Shown: one piece after another, positions 12,001-18,442 of the stretch
Layout of the letters: each line of letters opens with the position of its first letter
How positions within the stretch are numbered: the first letter of the stretch is position 1
Source: a virus
DNA length: 64,000 nucleotides
Reading direction: 5' to 3' (one strand)
IMG/VR virus record: IMGVR_UViG_3300022689_000116
Coordinates: 16,710 to 80,709 of that record
The notes under the pieces: model-generated
Told to the model about the DNA's origin: nothing
Databases searched by the model: none
The model's input: only the letters and a program-made list of their open reading frames with translations
Translations under genes and position numbers: made by a program

Positions 12001-13214
12001 ATGAATTAAAAGAGTTCTTCCATGTTCAACATCCTGATACTAATAAAGTTTATCTATTTAGACTTATTAATAAAAAGGATGGTACTTATGCTAAAATTCC
12101 AACTTTAGGTCAGCAAGGTATTTCTGAATATAATTATGATTCTATAAATGACAACAATTATCAGAATAGTGTACTTAACAATAATAATGATAAACTTATT
12201 ACATTCCGTGATCCTACATTACATGATAAGAAAGCTAGTTATTTAAGTCAATCTGATCTTACCGATAACCGTTCCTTAATAGACAATTATAACATAAATA
12301 GTTTAAATGCTAAAACAATATTAAGAAATATCATTAAGCACAAACAAGATAGAATTAATAGGAATAAGCTTCAAACTAATGATATGAATAATCAATTAGT
12401 ATTTAATTCTTTCATAGCTGAAAAGATATTAGATCGTATTGATAACTTCGATATTAAAATTGTTATAGATAATACAATTAAAGCTTCAGGACAAATTACA
12501 AGTACTGATAATTATGCTAATAATATAACTATTAAATTAAACTTACAAGATATAAATTCTTATAAGAATAATCAAGTTGTTGATACTGTTAGTATTGAAG
12601 ATGCTAGTATTAATCCTGAACTTTATACTTTTGAACGTGTTTTCTTACATGAAGGACTTCATGCTATTACGCTTAATTATCTAAAGACAACTGAGGAGAG
12701 CAATCTTTCTATTCTACAGGGAAATTGGGCAAAGGCTAGAACTTATGCTCAAAACAATGGTGTCAATATTAAAGAACTTGATAGACTTGTTAATACACCC
12801 GGAGCTTCTCTTCCCGCTGATATGTATAAATATTATGGACTTGCTCAAACTAAGGATGGTAAGCCTAGACTAGATGAGTTTATAACAGGTGTATTTACTG
12901 ATGCTGAATTTAGGAATTTTTTAAGTGGTATTGATAGTGATACTAAATCAGTATTAGATAAGATACTTGAGTTTATTGTTAATGCTCTAAACGAGATAGG
13001 TTTTAATATTAAAGAAAATACTTTAGCTGAAAGTTCATTGCTTGAAATTATTAATGTTATTGAGGAGTCAGATTTCCCGGTAAAGAAGAAAAATGTGAAT
13101 GTCGAGAATGATAGTATTAATAGTGTTCTTAAAGCATTTGGTGAAGAAAATTTAGATAATATTATAAATGATCTTATTAAAAATAATCAAGTTAGTATTG
13201 CTTGTAAACTTTAA
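3..13214 (+). CDS. Giant virion RNA polymerase-type protein with C-terminal zincin domain (5' partial)
   Basis: The reading frame is open from base 3, so the gene begins outside the window and the ATG at 93 is probably internal. Over 4,400 residues are visible. A DFDVD motif at bases 9765-9779, in the context MGSDFDVDK, matches the DxDxD metal-binding signature of the double-psi beta-barrel RNA polymerases found in giant proteins of crAss-like phages. An HEGLH motif at 12648-12662 (FLHEGLHAIT) is an HExxH zinc-peptidase signature, which may serve to process virion proteins. The N-terminal part is Ala/Gly-rich with hydrophobic helices. An acidic, Ser/Asn-rich linker lies near bases 2120-2300, with another acidic linker near 5460-5530. 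By family analogy it is packaged, injected and transcribes early genes. It ends in TAA, 12 bases before the next virion gene. The polymerase call is strong on motif and context; domain borders are not resolved. Confidence 0.85.
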   Translation, partial: WFNGVVKFTGRVGTSFLEPFVDIGYGIPSIMATGKFSALYDNDITQAFDEFNNHLQKQFPNFYTHAETDSKALSLKNLTSANFWADKVLGGAAFTVGTLLNAYATAGIGTALRGGAALKAFRAGFKEMSLAAETENALKAISSKAARVRTGDAIQNLATTILSVAGESGVEARDLGNTLKAQMADYVKQGLISQEEASRQIENAMNLAFAANVAIVGTSQFIQFGKLYSRGFKSDKLNIFKLVKEGGTFKPTLPETGFGKFVAKSAGGRAILKDILTESKEEGLQYLTQKTLEYKYGAEVSKDMTESISHGFKELFGTKEGIENMLIGAILGGGSHLGKAVTGNAENPYTAKVNKSNVVADLANRYFSDDNNKLRDLVSNVGVYTAANERKEYYLSKDDIFNYKNEESQEFASMVKSFADLGAMDVLYEQVDEITSMNDEEYNKMFGQAEDVKVTKSREELSREIKEKAEALDRINTNINTAFNNHIPAYKNNLFYVSAMIDDGRRREAILKNELSEVTGIQYEDFAKLRTQNYKDRELAKIEKSNKTPEEKQKAIDELESLNKETLDDAYSKAINNWITDNNPDLTDTEIKTLTTKLDDLTRLHDRRQNFIDTYNYMVSEKGMENTTFEGLSKSADKDAQESIKELQALQEKFQKDINEGKLNKKEIDKAIIDAEALYKLNGRESFNKLKKNLTKLRDNYYNKKGSDNSSNPTGKSNNTKNTKVEDTSDINETNDDTSVAEPTQEEVDLEQVMADTELEDINDEVIEEGDVKNVSELRNSNLSQDQEGLILDALDEANKLEDTEGVDEVIKSPKKVSGDQAKKAFIQLFDRLSPNSIFSWNLSNNMLYDFGAIMEKINDVAVKNGKELSPQAFQVLQGFYFAYVYSTAKDQAKYKNPMSYKYADLESAEIAHQNRVAVTVHDVNKKYTKDVAKEDLADMETRRVGRVTENAHRTVSAFNRAYEKVKGENKFRDLNNTIVNLAALDFNKVNVGSTITLRIPKKVEHTVDGIPKGKAEILQRALNKENLTKDELRQLTIEMVDEDGNTIGYLHTEEWVDNKFKMIKENHPDHYSDEKLQEEMDNLLSIRASVYLNGSVKTTVTGRSNGILLNWKSDNTDAVTISAKTAFQDDNLKFGIGDSGRVEIGNNRSSNDIGEELTNPDKVVDGITYAVLPVNKNTTTNQVKYISVPLQSIKIGNLTDEQKQAKIKSSIVNAIRIYITNANPDVKVKLSVEDQNVVKDLKKAGYDITTSTGLNNYLQNFIYTFKTVGFNSEDKAGELLRTFLKSKSTTDVAIKAGTKYIEFGSGDANGAGENYVAKITKKGVEYYIGGERVNLSKQDSIDEETFFKALGGITNKAYIASDSKLINKKGKFNLNYIVDGKVETKEYKQYNDYLKENFLTDIYGHTTKEGKTYYSIHPIIEFDDSFIKGKQNTKQVADTISETEGKAEKEVRAKAMIERAITEVMSTGDIMVGEETYTLEEILPIGKQSTEGVTTIYKDSKGKKVKVTVPITDIVDQKYSNNDIADLIYARVRTESSPVEKEITKETPSEQTGGKFSTDELDDIASQFGETNNTNDEVINAPMRVVDDEIFNLEVDLGIRHNPNDTKPVYKRWLQRQYKAVLKKAIELNSKLKDTSYKVKIIKIEGEVGDNRVYFALKAVRRVDEQVINSLIKEKDLSTNTLRQNIDGTLYIADLNLALQNSTIGDLKTAIIRRLKEVRGNRSLEKQVLETSLNDALQGYIDLRNQFISAKNQSTDKNRIAQYDKTITGLTDIINNFDTLAKFAINELASINLLSVSTKIKLEGGKIKTQEVEKTIDNNILNENDEDDPDTGVEDMDSNGEDTAHFETEHSIKIDHKKTISKELKLFLSDITNDKIGRTIFGKALPMRFDTVYNDVLNALSNKLFTGYKTSFEGMLSELEKASEQKPYLMQVVEKLKEEAKDDKSKIPAQFERLVFKHKSEMFYIGYSYRKDNSSNNNKKYKDNKKYYYIVPARTNNLYNERVLVDSWISNFRMGQYTTVDDNYADSILSAEKFGKLKKDYYKIADVIDTQNTLYKNAVENDQFEKAESHMLKLKQAIKDAFGVTGIMLSNETVDIIANNKFKIGNNTVTVANMFKVGNKNVAQAGGRFTRFVKNLKFDKPLSTFNIFSSSFVESIAALESNYNNVDFSSNYLDQEGKSISSNSNYKFLVERVITLLDNPVVDNNTKETIWEKLDNIPFIRNSRWFNDLKEGKLNRDNFHVTYSDAIVPFNKSDKAVKIKNAPEADIENYKLGHFFNMRSEPEQELVRFIYPTLSDGGTVMEVTAMAQDFELDDNNQVSQNTISSIVDQIVMPEVDRIKDVKDKTIDIEGYNEGSKLFLFFPELNKKSNGLFDNDGNLKLDVKGELPLESVKTIRKVVKKYINNLVDNKINEWIDFGILRESPKGIRSEILNYDKDNLITETQLENVKRWNTTNGLYVDSEQVKYKDSTGKEVEIRPEDVIFVYDTDASGSLRNITSAVAKKRYGAKDGYVNRVVGNSFGIVTLADENADIKDMYLSRNEVREAFQKVVDAANKNPDKYFVLPTFRNSFKQFGYNTFEYAQILSTLALPENIVINEKFAKTISKARTSLLETTPEELESRKEKSKAYIYKDHILHFVDKNYSDRMEIMLEGTNKNRIKQMALDYVLNYMVANTNIHQLIIGDPALYFKKANENLYSPENAIATFDNVIKRLAADRAPGEHMANSFAVDEVYKQVFVLDRKKKLASLANTYLKSLGFDYSEINGTDAQEMTTFKEDMYVKYRNGIISKALYNRLFNKNGIVTKELNRKDSNGKPNPNHYYMGAIYGTLSKEDSDLYKEFKENVNQPVKPVYVNNLAQTIDGHNVDRRMYIKSSSFALTPSLTMNRELDKVRIYMESNGIDRLAFGSAVKVGNFATNPRIFNNDGTITIPDDFDDYTMELPRSGFRIQQDNPFDVNKNKVKFGVQESALLFNNLLHIDKFKDLSTRFNDTYSKLYQLELGKLYTQLGILEEGQKLSDLNETILDTTFINDKINLEKLSALVKEEASARGYSRNDIVGLGLKDGEFFIRLGFHTRAINLESLFNSIINNRVISHKITGKSFILGTEEGFKHLEDKKLRDNIVYTSDIVDDLKPMGFTDKDGNYIDIKDVDKDSKFQPAQIFIPSILRDNNGKKINLFEKDIETKSYKYLMIVKRNGQNKLVLRKNMVDSDLFKAFGFRIPTQGHNSMTSIEIAGFLPEDAGDLIIAPRDFVKQMGSDFDVDKLYSYMYNMEVNEDGKIKKVKSGNDSKKALQNQLLDIHFGVLNDPNVDVQKQIFEPLEFGILKMEQGEFISSDKDVEKAVNNMYNGKLADYIDDLNSTRDKMFTGIDDMFQRQSFLEGRDGGVGIGKFSLDSTFNALLQQTKVEIGKETVKGFKPDSVTLGNKVSNHIYDAKSNKIGDKEFNKSQVISWYQSASVDNAKEKLLYKLNINDVTYGAITYLNQLGFNEEIIWLINQPIIRDYVRELQIVNSSINSVDDYINRATLKVYEKYNRDRVFSKEDGTDKLTKTYNNPGRYGIGELHKLLKQNKEGIKDNTADEFNRSQLGIFKIFKDFSKKGDAIADLQSVLNSNSKGMGKDVATAYIKTKAILEIDDNVSFYNPSQLIGTKINEIKYRKLEPEQQNQYFKIEDNVYIKPTTIAGMASIFGTIAGTKLWSSIFPYNSPIIGREIDKIHEISNFRSKHISTEAKDIKHLWTELKKFINSKTISNISTESPNEIRNRLMLDRFDGDNNHTHYSLASIIKAGKENGTLTSNDLVNTLILEPKKNRNSFALVKYNTNGKNIDESNLINGFMQLIHTNKKIGDFNGVEYTTRNLAADLLLYSLTAGGVQQFGRFAKYVPMEYLDKVGYTEAINSLDFTNPYIAGYTEMNEDHNNISEFVTQYFQHFPTKTQKVNLSNSFMFYDNSLDLDDLKQIQLDKLNIEDSVLVEGVPVSKEMEQAENRRLAFIRRIYRTYDENDDSNNELKEFFHVQHPDTNKVYLFRLINKKDGTYAKIPTLGQQGISEYNYDSINDNNYQNSVLNNNNDKLITFRDPTLHDKKASYLSQSDLTDNRSLIDNYNINSLNAKTILRNIIKHKQDRINRNKLQTNDMNNQLVFNSFIAEKILDRIDNFDIKIVIDNTIKASGQITSTDNYANNITIKLNLQDINSYKNNQVVDTVSIEDASINPELYTFERVFLHEGLHAITLNYLKTTEESNLSILQGNWAKARTYAQNNGVNIKELDRLVNTPGASLPADMYKYYGLAQTKDGKPRLDEFITGVFTDAEFRNFLSGIDSDTKSVLDKILEFIVNALNEIGFNIKENTLAESSLLEIINVIEESDFPVKKKNVNVENDSINSVLKAFGEENLDNIINDLIKNNQVSIACKL
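2129..2153 (+). repeat. Dispersed motif, copy A (CCGGG variant)
   Basis: This copy contains AATCCTACCGGGAAATCG inside the giant polymerase gene. It is translated as part of the low-complexity NSSNPTGKSNN linker. It is one of about ten related sites and shares the TACMGGGAAAT core. Confidence 0.5.
12706..12727 (+). repeat. Dispersed motif, copy B
   Basis: The core TTCTATTCTACAGGGAAA is inside the giant gene just after the HEGLH zincin motif, read as SILQGN. Its 12-base core TTCTACAGGGAA is identical to those at 49.43 kb and 62.27 kb. Confidence 0.65.
13071..13092 (-). repeat. Dispersed motif, copy C (CCGGG variant, reverse)
   Basis: Read on the minus strand it is TTCTTCTTTACCGGGAAATC. It falls in the charged C-terminal linker of the giant protein (DFPVKKK), about 370 bases from copy B and in the opposite orientation. 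Confidence 0.45.
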
Positions 13215-13226
13215 ATAATTAAAGAT

Positions 13227-16200
13227 ATGTCAATTTGTACAAACGGTATAAGCCGTATTCGAGTAAAAGCCGCAAATGGTAAAGATAGTATATTATTCAA
13301 AAATATATTAGATCATTATGAAGGCAATAGAGATGATGCTATAAGACTTTATGCTTATGCTAATTCTCAAGAGTTTTTTGATAACTATGGTAATTATAAA
13401 TCTAATCCTGAATCATTCAGTAATTTAGATATTAATTCTGAACCTAAAATAACAGATGTTTTAAATACTGTTTCTGAAACTGATTATAGACTTGCTCCTA
13501 AAATTGGTAAAGATTTTTCTTTTGCTTTTGATAAAGATAAGTTTACACAGAATACAGAACTTGATGATGAAACTATCAAGAATAATAGAAAACGATCTAG
13601 ACGTATTATTGTTAAAAAGAGAGCCATTTTAGATGATTTATATAAACATTTAACCCCTCTTAAATTTGTTGATAGTAACGATGCAAGACGTGAAGAATAT
13701 AAAATTAATATGCGTATTAGTGCATTAAATGGTGAGATTAATCGTATTGAAGAAGAAATGGATGCTGATGCTCTGGTTAAAATGGCTAATGCTGACCTTA
13801 AACGTGTAAGCTATATTCTTAGTAATAGAAATATTAACATGAGTGATTTCTTTTATGCAAAAAATACACTTAATGTTTGGTATGATGTTATTAATACTTT
13901 CTTTCAAGAATCTAAGACTAGCGATAATACTTTTTATGGTGAAGCAAAAGATGATAGTCTTAGGTTTAAATCACTTAGTGATGTTGAGGCAGAAGCTAAA
14001 CGTTTAATCAATGCTGCAAATGCTAAAGAAGTATTTCTTATTAATCAATATTTGAAATCTGAAACAGGTAGAGATGTTGATATTAAGAAAGTATTTAGAG
14101 AACAACAAGATTATAGTGCTGTTCATGCTAGTACCATGAGTATTGATAGAACTGATAATATATTATTTCAACAAGTTGCTAATACTAATTATAAAATAAT
14201 TGGTAGAGTTAAAGAACAATACCAAACTTTTGAAAAAGAAATTGATGTTCTTATTGATAAGGCTGAAAGAGAATTAAAAAACATTGCTACTTCAAGTGAT
14301 AAATATGATATATTTAGAGAGAAATATAAAGATGGTAGTGCAACTGGCAATATGATTAGACAATTTAATCCTGAATATGATGATGAAAATGCTATCCAAT
14401 TTAGTAAAGCGATTGAGTCTAATAGTGAAACTTCTTTTGCTACTTACTATAAATGGTTTAACGATAACAACTACATACTTGATTTTCGTATTTTATTTCA
14501 AGGTGAGAGAGATAATGATGGACTTCTATTTTGGAATGAAACACAACATACTAAAGCTGAAAAAGATAAACTTATTAATGATCTTAAAGAATTAGTTGGA
14601 GAAAAAGAAACTCAAAGACTATTGGAATTAAGTGAGAAATATCTTGATGATTATGCTTCTGCTAGAGAGGTTGCTATTGAAGAAATAAATTCTAGAGCAG
14701 ATCGTACTACTGATCAAAAAGATGAAGATTTTCGTAGATGGGAAGTAACGTATTCTCCATTCTATTATTCTAATGCAATAGTTAATCAAAAAATATATAC
14801 TATTGGTAATAGTATTGCAAATCATAAAGGTCGTCATTCAGTAATGGCTGTTCCTCGTAAAACCAATCGTGAAACTGGACAAGATACAGGATGGTTTAAT
14901 GAAGATTTTGCTAAGATTAAAAATAGTCCTGCCGTATATGAGTTTTATTTAAAGTTTATTAAGACTAATCATATGCTTAATAATTTATTACCTTATACAG
15001 TATCTAATCACCTTAGAGATAATACTATTCCAACTCTTAGAAAGACTATGTATGATCATATGACAGAAGATGGTATGAAAGGTGTTATGAAAGATGTGTA
15101 TCAAGGAGTTATTAATAGTCTTACTACAAATGATAGTAACGAACTTGTTTATGCTGATATTGACCCTTATACTGGTGAGATTGAAAAAAATCTTACTATT
15201 TCTTTTGTTAAACAAAATCTTAAAGAAATTAATAAAAGATATACTACAAGACTTATACAGTTTGAATCTACAAATAATGCTAAAGCAAGTATTGAAGATA
15301 AACGTAAGATTAAGAAAGAAGTAATGGATTCTATGGCTAAAGAAAAGTCTTTTGATTTAGGTAAAATTCTTAAAGCTTATTACATGAGTGTAATGTTTTA
15401 TACAGCTAAGGCTAGAATAGAAGATTTAGTTCGTGTTAGTGATAGTGTTTTCCAAAGAGAAGCAGAAGTTCTAAGAACAGCTTCTGGAAAGAATAAACGT
15501 CAAGGTAGAATTGGAGAACTTTTAAGAAAGTCCCCTGATCGTAGTTTTAAGAATATTAAAGATCAATGGGATTATTGGGTTGAATACTTCTATGGACATC
15601 GTAGTGATGATGAACATGTATTTGCTACTAAAGTTCTTACCAAAGAAGAGAAAGAAGAAAAGACTAAGATACTTGAACTTATGGCTACAATTAAAAAAGA
15701 TTTTGAGAATGGAGATATTGAAGCTGAGGAATATAATTTAAAACTTACTAAATTAGAAACTATTCTTGAAGAACTTGGTCGTAATTATTCTAGTGCTAAA
15801 ATAGGTAGGACAATACTTAAATATAATCAGCTTAAATCTATGGGTTGGAATGCTTTTAGTGGTGTTACCAACATGACTCAAGGTTATATTAATAACTTCA
15901 TGGAAGCTAATGATGGTAGATTATTTACTAAAAAGAATTTAGGTGTAGCTTATAAAAAGGTTTTCAATTCAGTGCTTAAAAACTATTCTTTTAATACTAT
16001 TGAAAGTAATGAAGCTAAGAAGATTAGATCACTTATGGATAGGATGGATGCTATGAGTGAAACTTCTAATGAACTTTATCAACGTAGTTTTAAGAATAGA
16101 AAGACTGGTGGAATTAATTGGATGAATCCTTATAATATACAGAACAGAAGTGAATATTTTAATCAAGCTCCTTTGCTTGTTGCAACTATGTTAAGTAAAA

Positions 16201-17153
16201 ATAATATGGTTAAAGATTTAAAAGGTAATGATGTTCCTATTTATGAAGCTTTTGATGAAGAAGGTAAATGGAAGACTGATATATTTGGTGCTGAAGATCC
16301 TAATCTAATTGATAATTTAAAACTTAAAATAGCTGCTACAATATCTAAAGTTCATGGTAACTATAATAGTGAAATGCCAATTAGAGCAAACAAAAAAGTT
16401 ATTACTTCTGCTATGAAACAATTTAGAACTTGGATGTTTGAAGGTGTTGCTGATAGATTTCAACGTGAACAATTTAGTGATGCTTTAAAGATTCAATTAA
16501 AAGGTCGTTATCGTAGTGGTGTTATGGGTTTTGTACGGGCAAGTGCTAAGAGTAAGACTAATGAACAAGGAGAACGTATTGATGAAAAAGGTAACATTAT
16601 AAAAGATTATGAAAGAGGTATTGATCTGAAAGAAATTTTAGATAATCAAGTATTTAGTATAAAACAACTTTTGAGAAAGTTAGTATTTATGGATACACAG
16701 TATGATGAAAGATTTAGTGAAGTTGATGCTGCAAATCTTCGTAAAAATCTTAGTGAATTAGTTATACTTGGACAAGTTTCAGGTCTTATACTTTTACTTA
16801 GTATGTTAGGTGGAGATGATGATGATGATAAACTTAAATTTTATGTTAAGAATTATACTTTAAATGCTTTGTTTAGAGGTCAAGCTGATATTACCTTATA
16901 TCTTAGTCCCGATTCTTTAGAACAAGTTTCTCAAAGACCTATTCCTGTTATGAGCCTTATTACTGATATGCACAAACTTATTAATGCAAGTATTTCTTTA
17001 GCTCTGGGTAATGATGAAATAACTAGAGGTATTTATACAGGAGAAAGTAAGTTTAAAAGAGCATTATTTAGAAATCTTCCATTAGTTAGTAAGGTTCAAA
17101 GTAATAAAAGTGCTGCTATACAAGTTTATAACAATATTCAAGGAGCTAAATAA
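13227..17153 (+). CDS. Large virion-associated protein (1308 aa), probable ejection or polymerase partner
   Basis: This is the second giant gene, 12 bases after the polymerase gene on the same strand and presumably cotranscribed. It is Lys/Asp/Glu-rich with long predicted helical stretches. A hydrophobic helix near residues 1184-1197 (LVILGQVSGLILLLSMLG) is followed directly by a run of five aspartates. No catalytic motif was recognised. In crAss-like genomes the genes next to the RNA polymerase encode other very large virion proteins thought to be stored inside the particle and delivered with DNA; I infer this role from size and position. The start at 13227 is the first ATG after the upstream stop. 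It ends in TAA and is followed by a 275-base gap with a hairpin and a terminator. Confidence 0.6.
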   Translation: MSICTNGISRIRVKAANGKDSILFKNILDHYEGNRDDAIRLYAYANSQEFFDNYGNYKSNPESFSNLDINSEPKITDVLNTVSETDYRLAPKIGKDFSFAFDKDKFTQNTELDDETIKNNRKRSRRIIVKKRAILDDLYKHLTPLKFVDSNDARREEYKINMRISALNGEINRIEEEMDADALVKMANADLKRVSYILSNRNINMSDFFYAKNTLNVWYDVINTFFQESKTSDNTFYGEAKDDSLRFKSLSDVEAEAKRLINAANAKEVFLINQYLKSETGRDVDIKKVFREQQDYSAVHASTMSIDRTDNILFQQVANTNYKIIGRVKEQYQTFEKEIDVLIDKAERELKNIATSSDKYDIFREKYKDGSATGNMIRQFNPEYDDENAIQFSKAIESNSETSFATYYKWFNDNNYILDFRILFQGERDNDGLLFWNETQHTKAEKDKLINDLKELVGEKETQRLLELSEKYLDDYASAREVAIEEINSRADRTTDQKDEDFRRWEVTYSPFYYSNAIVNQKIYTIGNSIANHKGRHSVMAVPRKTNRETGQDTGWFNEDFAKIKNSPAVYEFYLKFIKTNHMLNNLLPYTVSNHLRDNTIPTLRKTMYDHMTEDGMKGVMKDVYQGVINSLTTNDSNELVYADIDPYTGEIEKNLTISFVKQNLKEINKRYTTRLIQFESTNNAKASIEDKRKIKKEVMDSMAKEKSFDLGKILKAYYMSVMFYTAKARIEDLVRVSDSVFQREAEVLRTASGKNKRQGRIGELLRKSPDRSFKNIKDQWDYWVEYFYGHRSDDEHVFATKVLTKEEKEEKTKILELMATIKKDFENGDIEAEEYNLKLTKLETILEELGRNYSSAKIGRTILKYNQLKSMGWNAFSGVTNMTQGYINNFMEANDGRLFTKKNLGVAYKKVFNSVLKNYSFNTIESNEAKKIRSLMDRMDAMSETSNELYQRSFKNRKTGGINWMNPYNIQNRSEYFNQAPLLVATMLSKNNMVKDLKGNDVPIYEAFDEEGKWKTDIFGAEDPNLIDNLKLKIAATISKVHGNYNSEMPIRANKKVITSAMKQFRTWMFEGVADRFQREQFSDALKIQLKGRYRSGVMGFVRASAKSKTNEQGERIDEKGNIIKDYERGIDLKEILDNQVFSIKQLLRKLVFMDTQYDERFSEVDAANLRKNLSELVILGQVSGLILLLSMLGGDDDDDKLKFYVKNYTLNALFRGQADITLYLSPDSLEQVSQRPIPVMSLITDMHKLINASISLALGNDEITRGIYTGESKFKRALFRNLPLVSKVQSNKSAAIQVYNNIQGAK

Positions 17154-17266
17154 ACTATTCATAGTAAAGATAGTGGTAATGATAGTCATACAACATATGA
17201 GGTCGATTTTAGGCGTTCTGACTAACTATCTTGTTTCATTGGTATTACGTGTTCACTTTATAATTT

Positions 17267-17315
17267 GGATTGAAATTTGCCTATTCTCTGTCAACCTGGA
17301 GGCAAATTTTAATTC
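17267..17315. other. Strong hairpin in the 3' region of the giant-gene transcript
   Basis: A perfect 10-bp stem (AAATTTGCCT with AGGCAAATTT) extends by six further pairs including G-U wobbles, giving 16 bp around a 17-base loop. No T-run follows, so it is not a standard terminator. It may be a 3' UTR structure or small RNA. Confidence 0.5.
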
Positions 17316-17393
17316 ATTCTGAAATACACAAATAGGGGTAAATTATTAATATCTTTATCATTAACTTTACTTCTAACTTTATTTGTAAATGCA

Positions 17394-17426
17394 CAAAAAA
17401 AAGGGGTTAAACACCCCTCTTTTTAT
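17394..17426. terminator. Bidirectional terminator between convergent blocks
   Basis: An AGGGGT/ACCCCT stem with a TAAAC loop is flanked by an A-run on the left and a T-run on the right. It lies between the end of the plus-strand virion genes and the end of the minus-strand block, and can act on both strands. Confidence 0.8.
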
Positions 17427-17427
17427 A

Positions 17428-17709
17428 TCAAAGATTTTCATCAATTAGAATATCTCCTACTTTATCCATAGCTTCCAAGAAAGCATTATAGCTTTCTTTT
17501 TTCTTAAATATTAAATTTATAACTGGTTTTTTGTTATGAACATCTTTAAGTTTAAGTTTCGTACCTACTTCTCGTTTATCAACAGCATATAATCTAATAG
17601 CAGGATACTTATTTCCTTTATTATCAACTAAAACTTGTGTTACAATTCCAACATCACCATCTCCAAATTCAATATCTTTTACATTCTCAATAAGATCAAT
17701 ACCAAACAT
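17428..17709 (-). CDS. Hypothetical protein, 93 aa
   Basis: This is the last gene of the minus-strand block, 5 bases after the dUTPase gene. It is a small, charged, probably alpha/beta protein (starts MFGIDLIENVKDIEFG, contains a DVHNKKPVINLIFKKKE segment). No motif was recognised. Tight spacing to dUTPase supports cotranscription. Its 3' end abuts the bidirectional terminator. Confidence 0.6.
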   Translation of the reverse strand: MFGIDLIENVKDIEFGDGDVGIVTQVLVDNKGNKYPAIRLYAVDKREVGTKLKLKDVHNKKPVINLIFKKKESYNAFLEAMDKVGDILIDENL

Positions 17710-17714
17710 AACTA

Positions 17715-18257
17715 TTACTTGTTACCTGTATGACCAAATCCACCTTCACCTCTATCTGTAGAAGTTAAATGATCAAGAGAACTAACTTCTTCAAACTCAA
17801 AAGGAATAACCTTTTCAATTTCTAATTGAGCAATTCTGTCATTATCTCTAATTAAATATTCTTTACTAGAAGTATTAATTAATATAACACCTACATCTCC
17901 ACGATAATCTTCATCAATTAGACCTGGAGTATTAAGTACTGTAATACCATGTTTCAAAGCAAGTCCAGAACGAGGTCTTACATTTGCTTTATAACCTTTA
18001 GGTATTTGCATATGTAAACCTGTAGGAATTAAAACTCTACCACGAGGTTCTATAGAAAGAATTAATTCATCAGTTTCTTCATCAACATGCAATGCAGCAC
18101 CACACATGAATTTATTTTCACATAAATTCAAATTAGCATTGAGATCAACAGCAGCCGCTCCATCACTTCCTTTTACAGGAATTATAGCAAATTCATTACT
18201 TTTATAAACAAGAACTTTAAGTTCAGATTTATTAGTTAACATATCATTTTCATTCAT
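17715..18257 (-). CDS. dut: dUTPase (dUTP diphosphatase)
   Basis: It hydrolyses dUTP to dUMP and pyrophosphate, lowering uracil incorporation and supplying dUMP for thymidylate synthesis. All five motifs of the trimeric dUTPase family are visible in 180 residues: I GSDGAAAVDL (30-39), II RPRSGLA (94-100), III GLIDEDYRGDVG (112-123, with the catalytic Asp region), IV NDRIAQL (139-145) and the C-terminal Gly-rich V RGEGGFG (169-175). The length is slightly above the usual 140-170 because of an insert around residues 44-68. It belongs with the UDG-like, dNMP kinase, MazG-like and deoxyribosyltransferase-like proteins of this phage as a nucleotide-pool set. Confidence 0.95.
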   Translation of the reverse strand: MNENDMLTNKSELKVLVYKSNEFAIIPVKGSDGAAAVDLNANLNLCENKFMCGAALHVDEETDELILSIEPRGRVLIPTGLHMQIPKGYKANVRPRSGLALKHGITVLNTPGLIDEDYRGDVGVILINTSSKEYLIRDNDRIAQLEIEKVIPFEFEEVSSLDHLTSTDRGEGGFGHTGNK

Positions 18258-18268
18258 ATTATTAAGAT

Positions 18269-18442
18269 TTAAAATTTATTATCAAAACTACCACGATTAT
18301 AAGCATCAATAACCCCTGCCATTATAGCAAGGGTTCTGATTTCTTTTTGAGAAGTATGAGTATAAGCTAATTCCATCTTATCAGAAAGTTCTATAACTTT
18401 AGTAGCTATTTCACGAGCTTCTTCTAATTTCATAGCACTCAT
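18269..18442 (-). CDS. Small hypothetical protein, 57 aa
   Basis: This short gene fills the gap between the DUF932 gene and dUTPase. Its ATG overlaps the DUF932 stop codon by one base (TGATG), a translational-coupling arrangement. The product starts MSAMKLEEAREIATKVIEL and is largely helical. A second in-frame ATG at 18433 is an alternative start. Function is unknown. Confidence 0.65.
   Translation of the reverse strand: MSAMKLEEAREIATKVIELSDKMELAYTHTSQKEIRTLAIMAGVIDAYNRGSFDNKF

Noticed and set aside
17154-17427. tRNA gene in the gap after the giant genes
   Set aside because: The hairpin has no acceptor/T-arm pattern and no GTTCRAN-like sequence; there is no CCA-type end and only one stem is seen.
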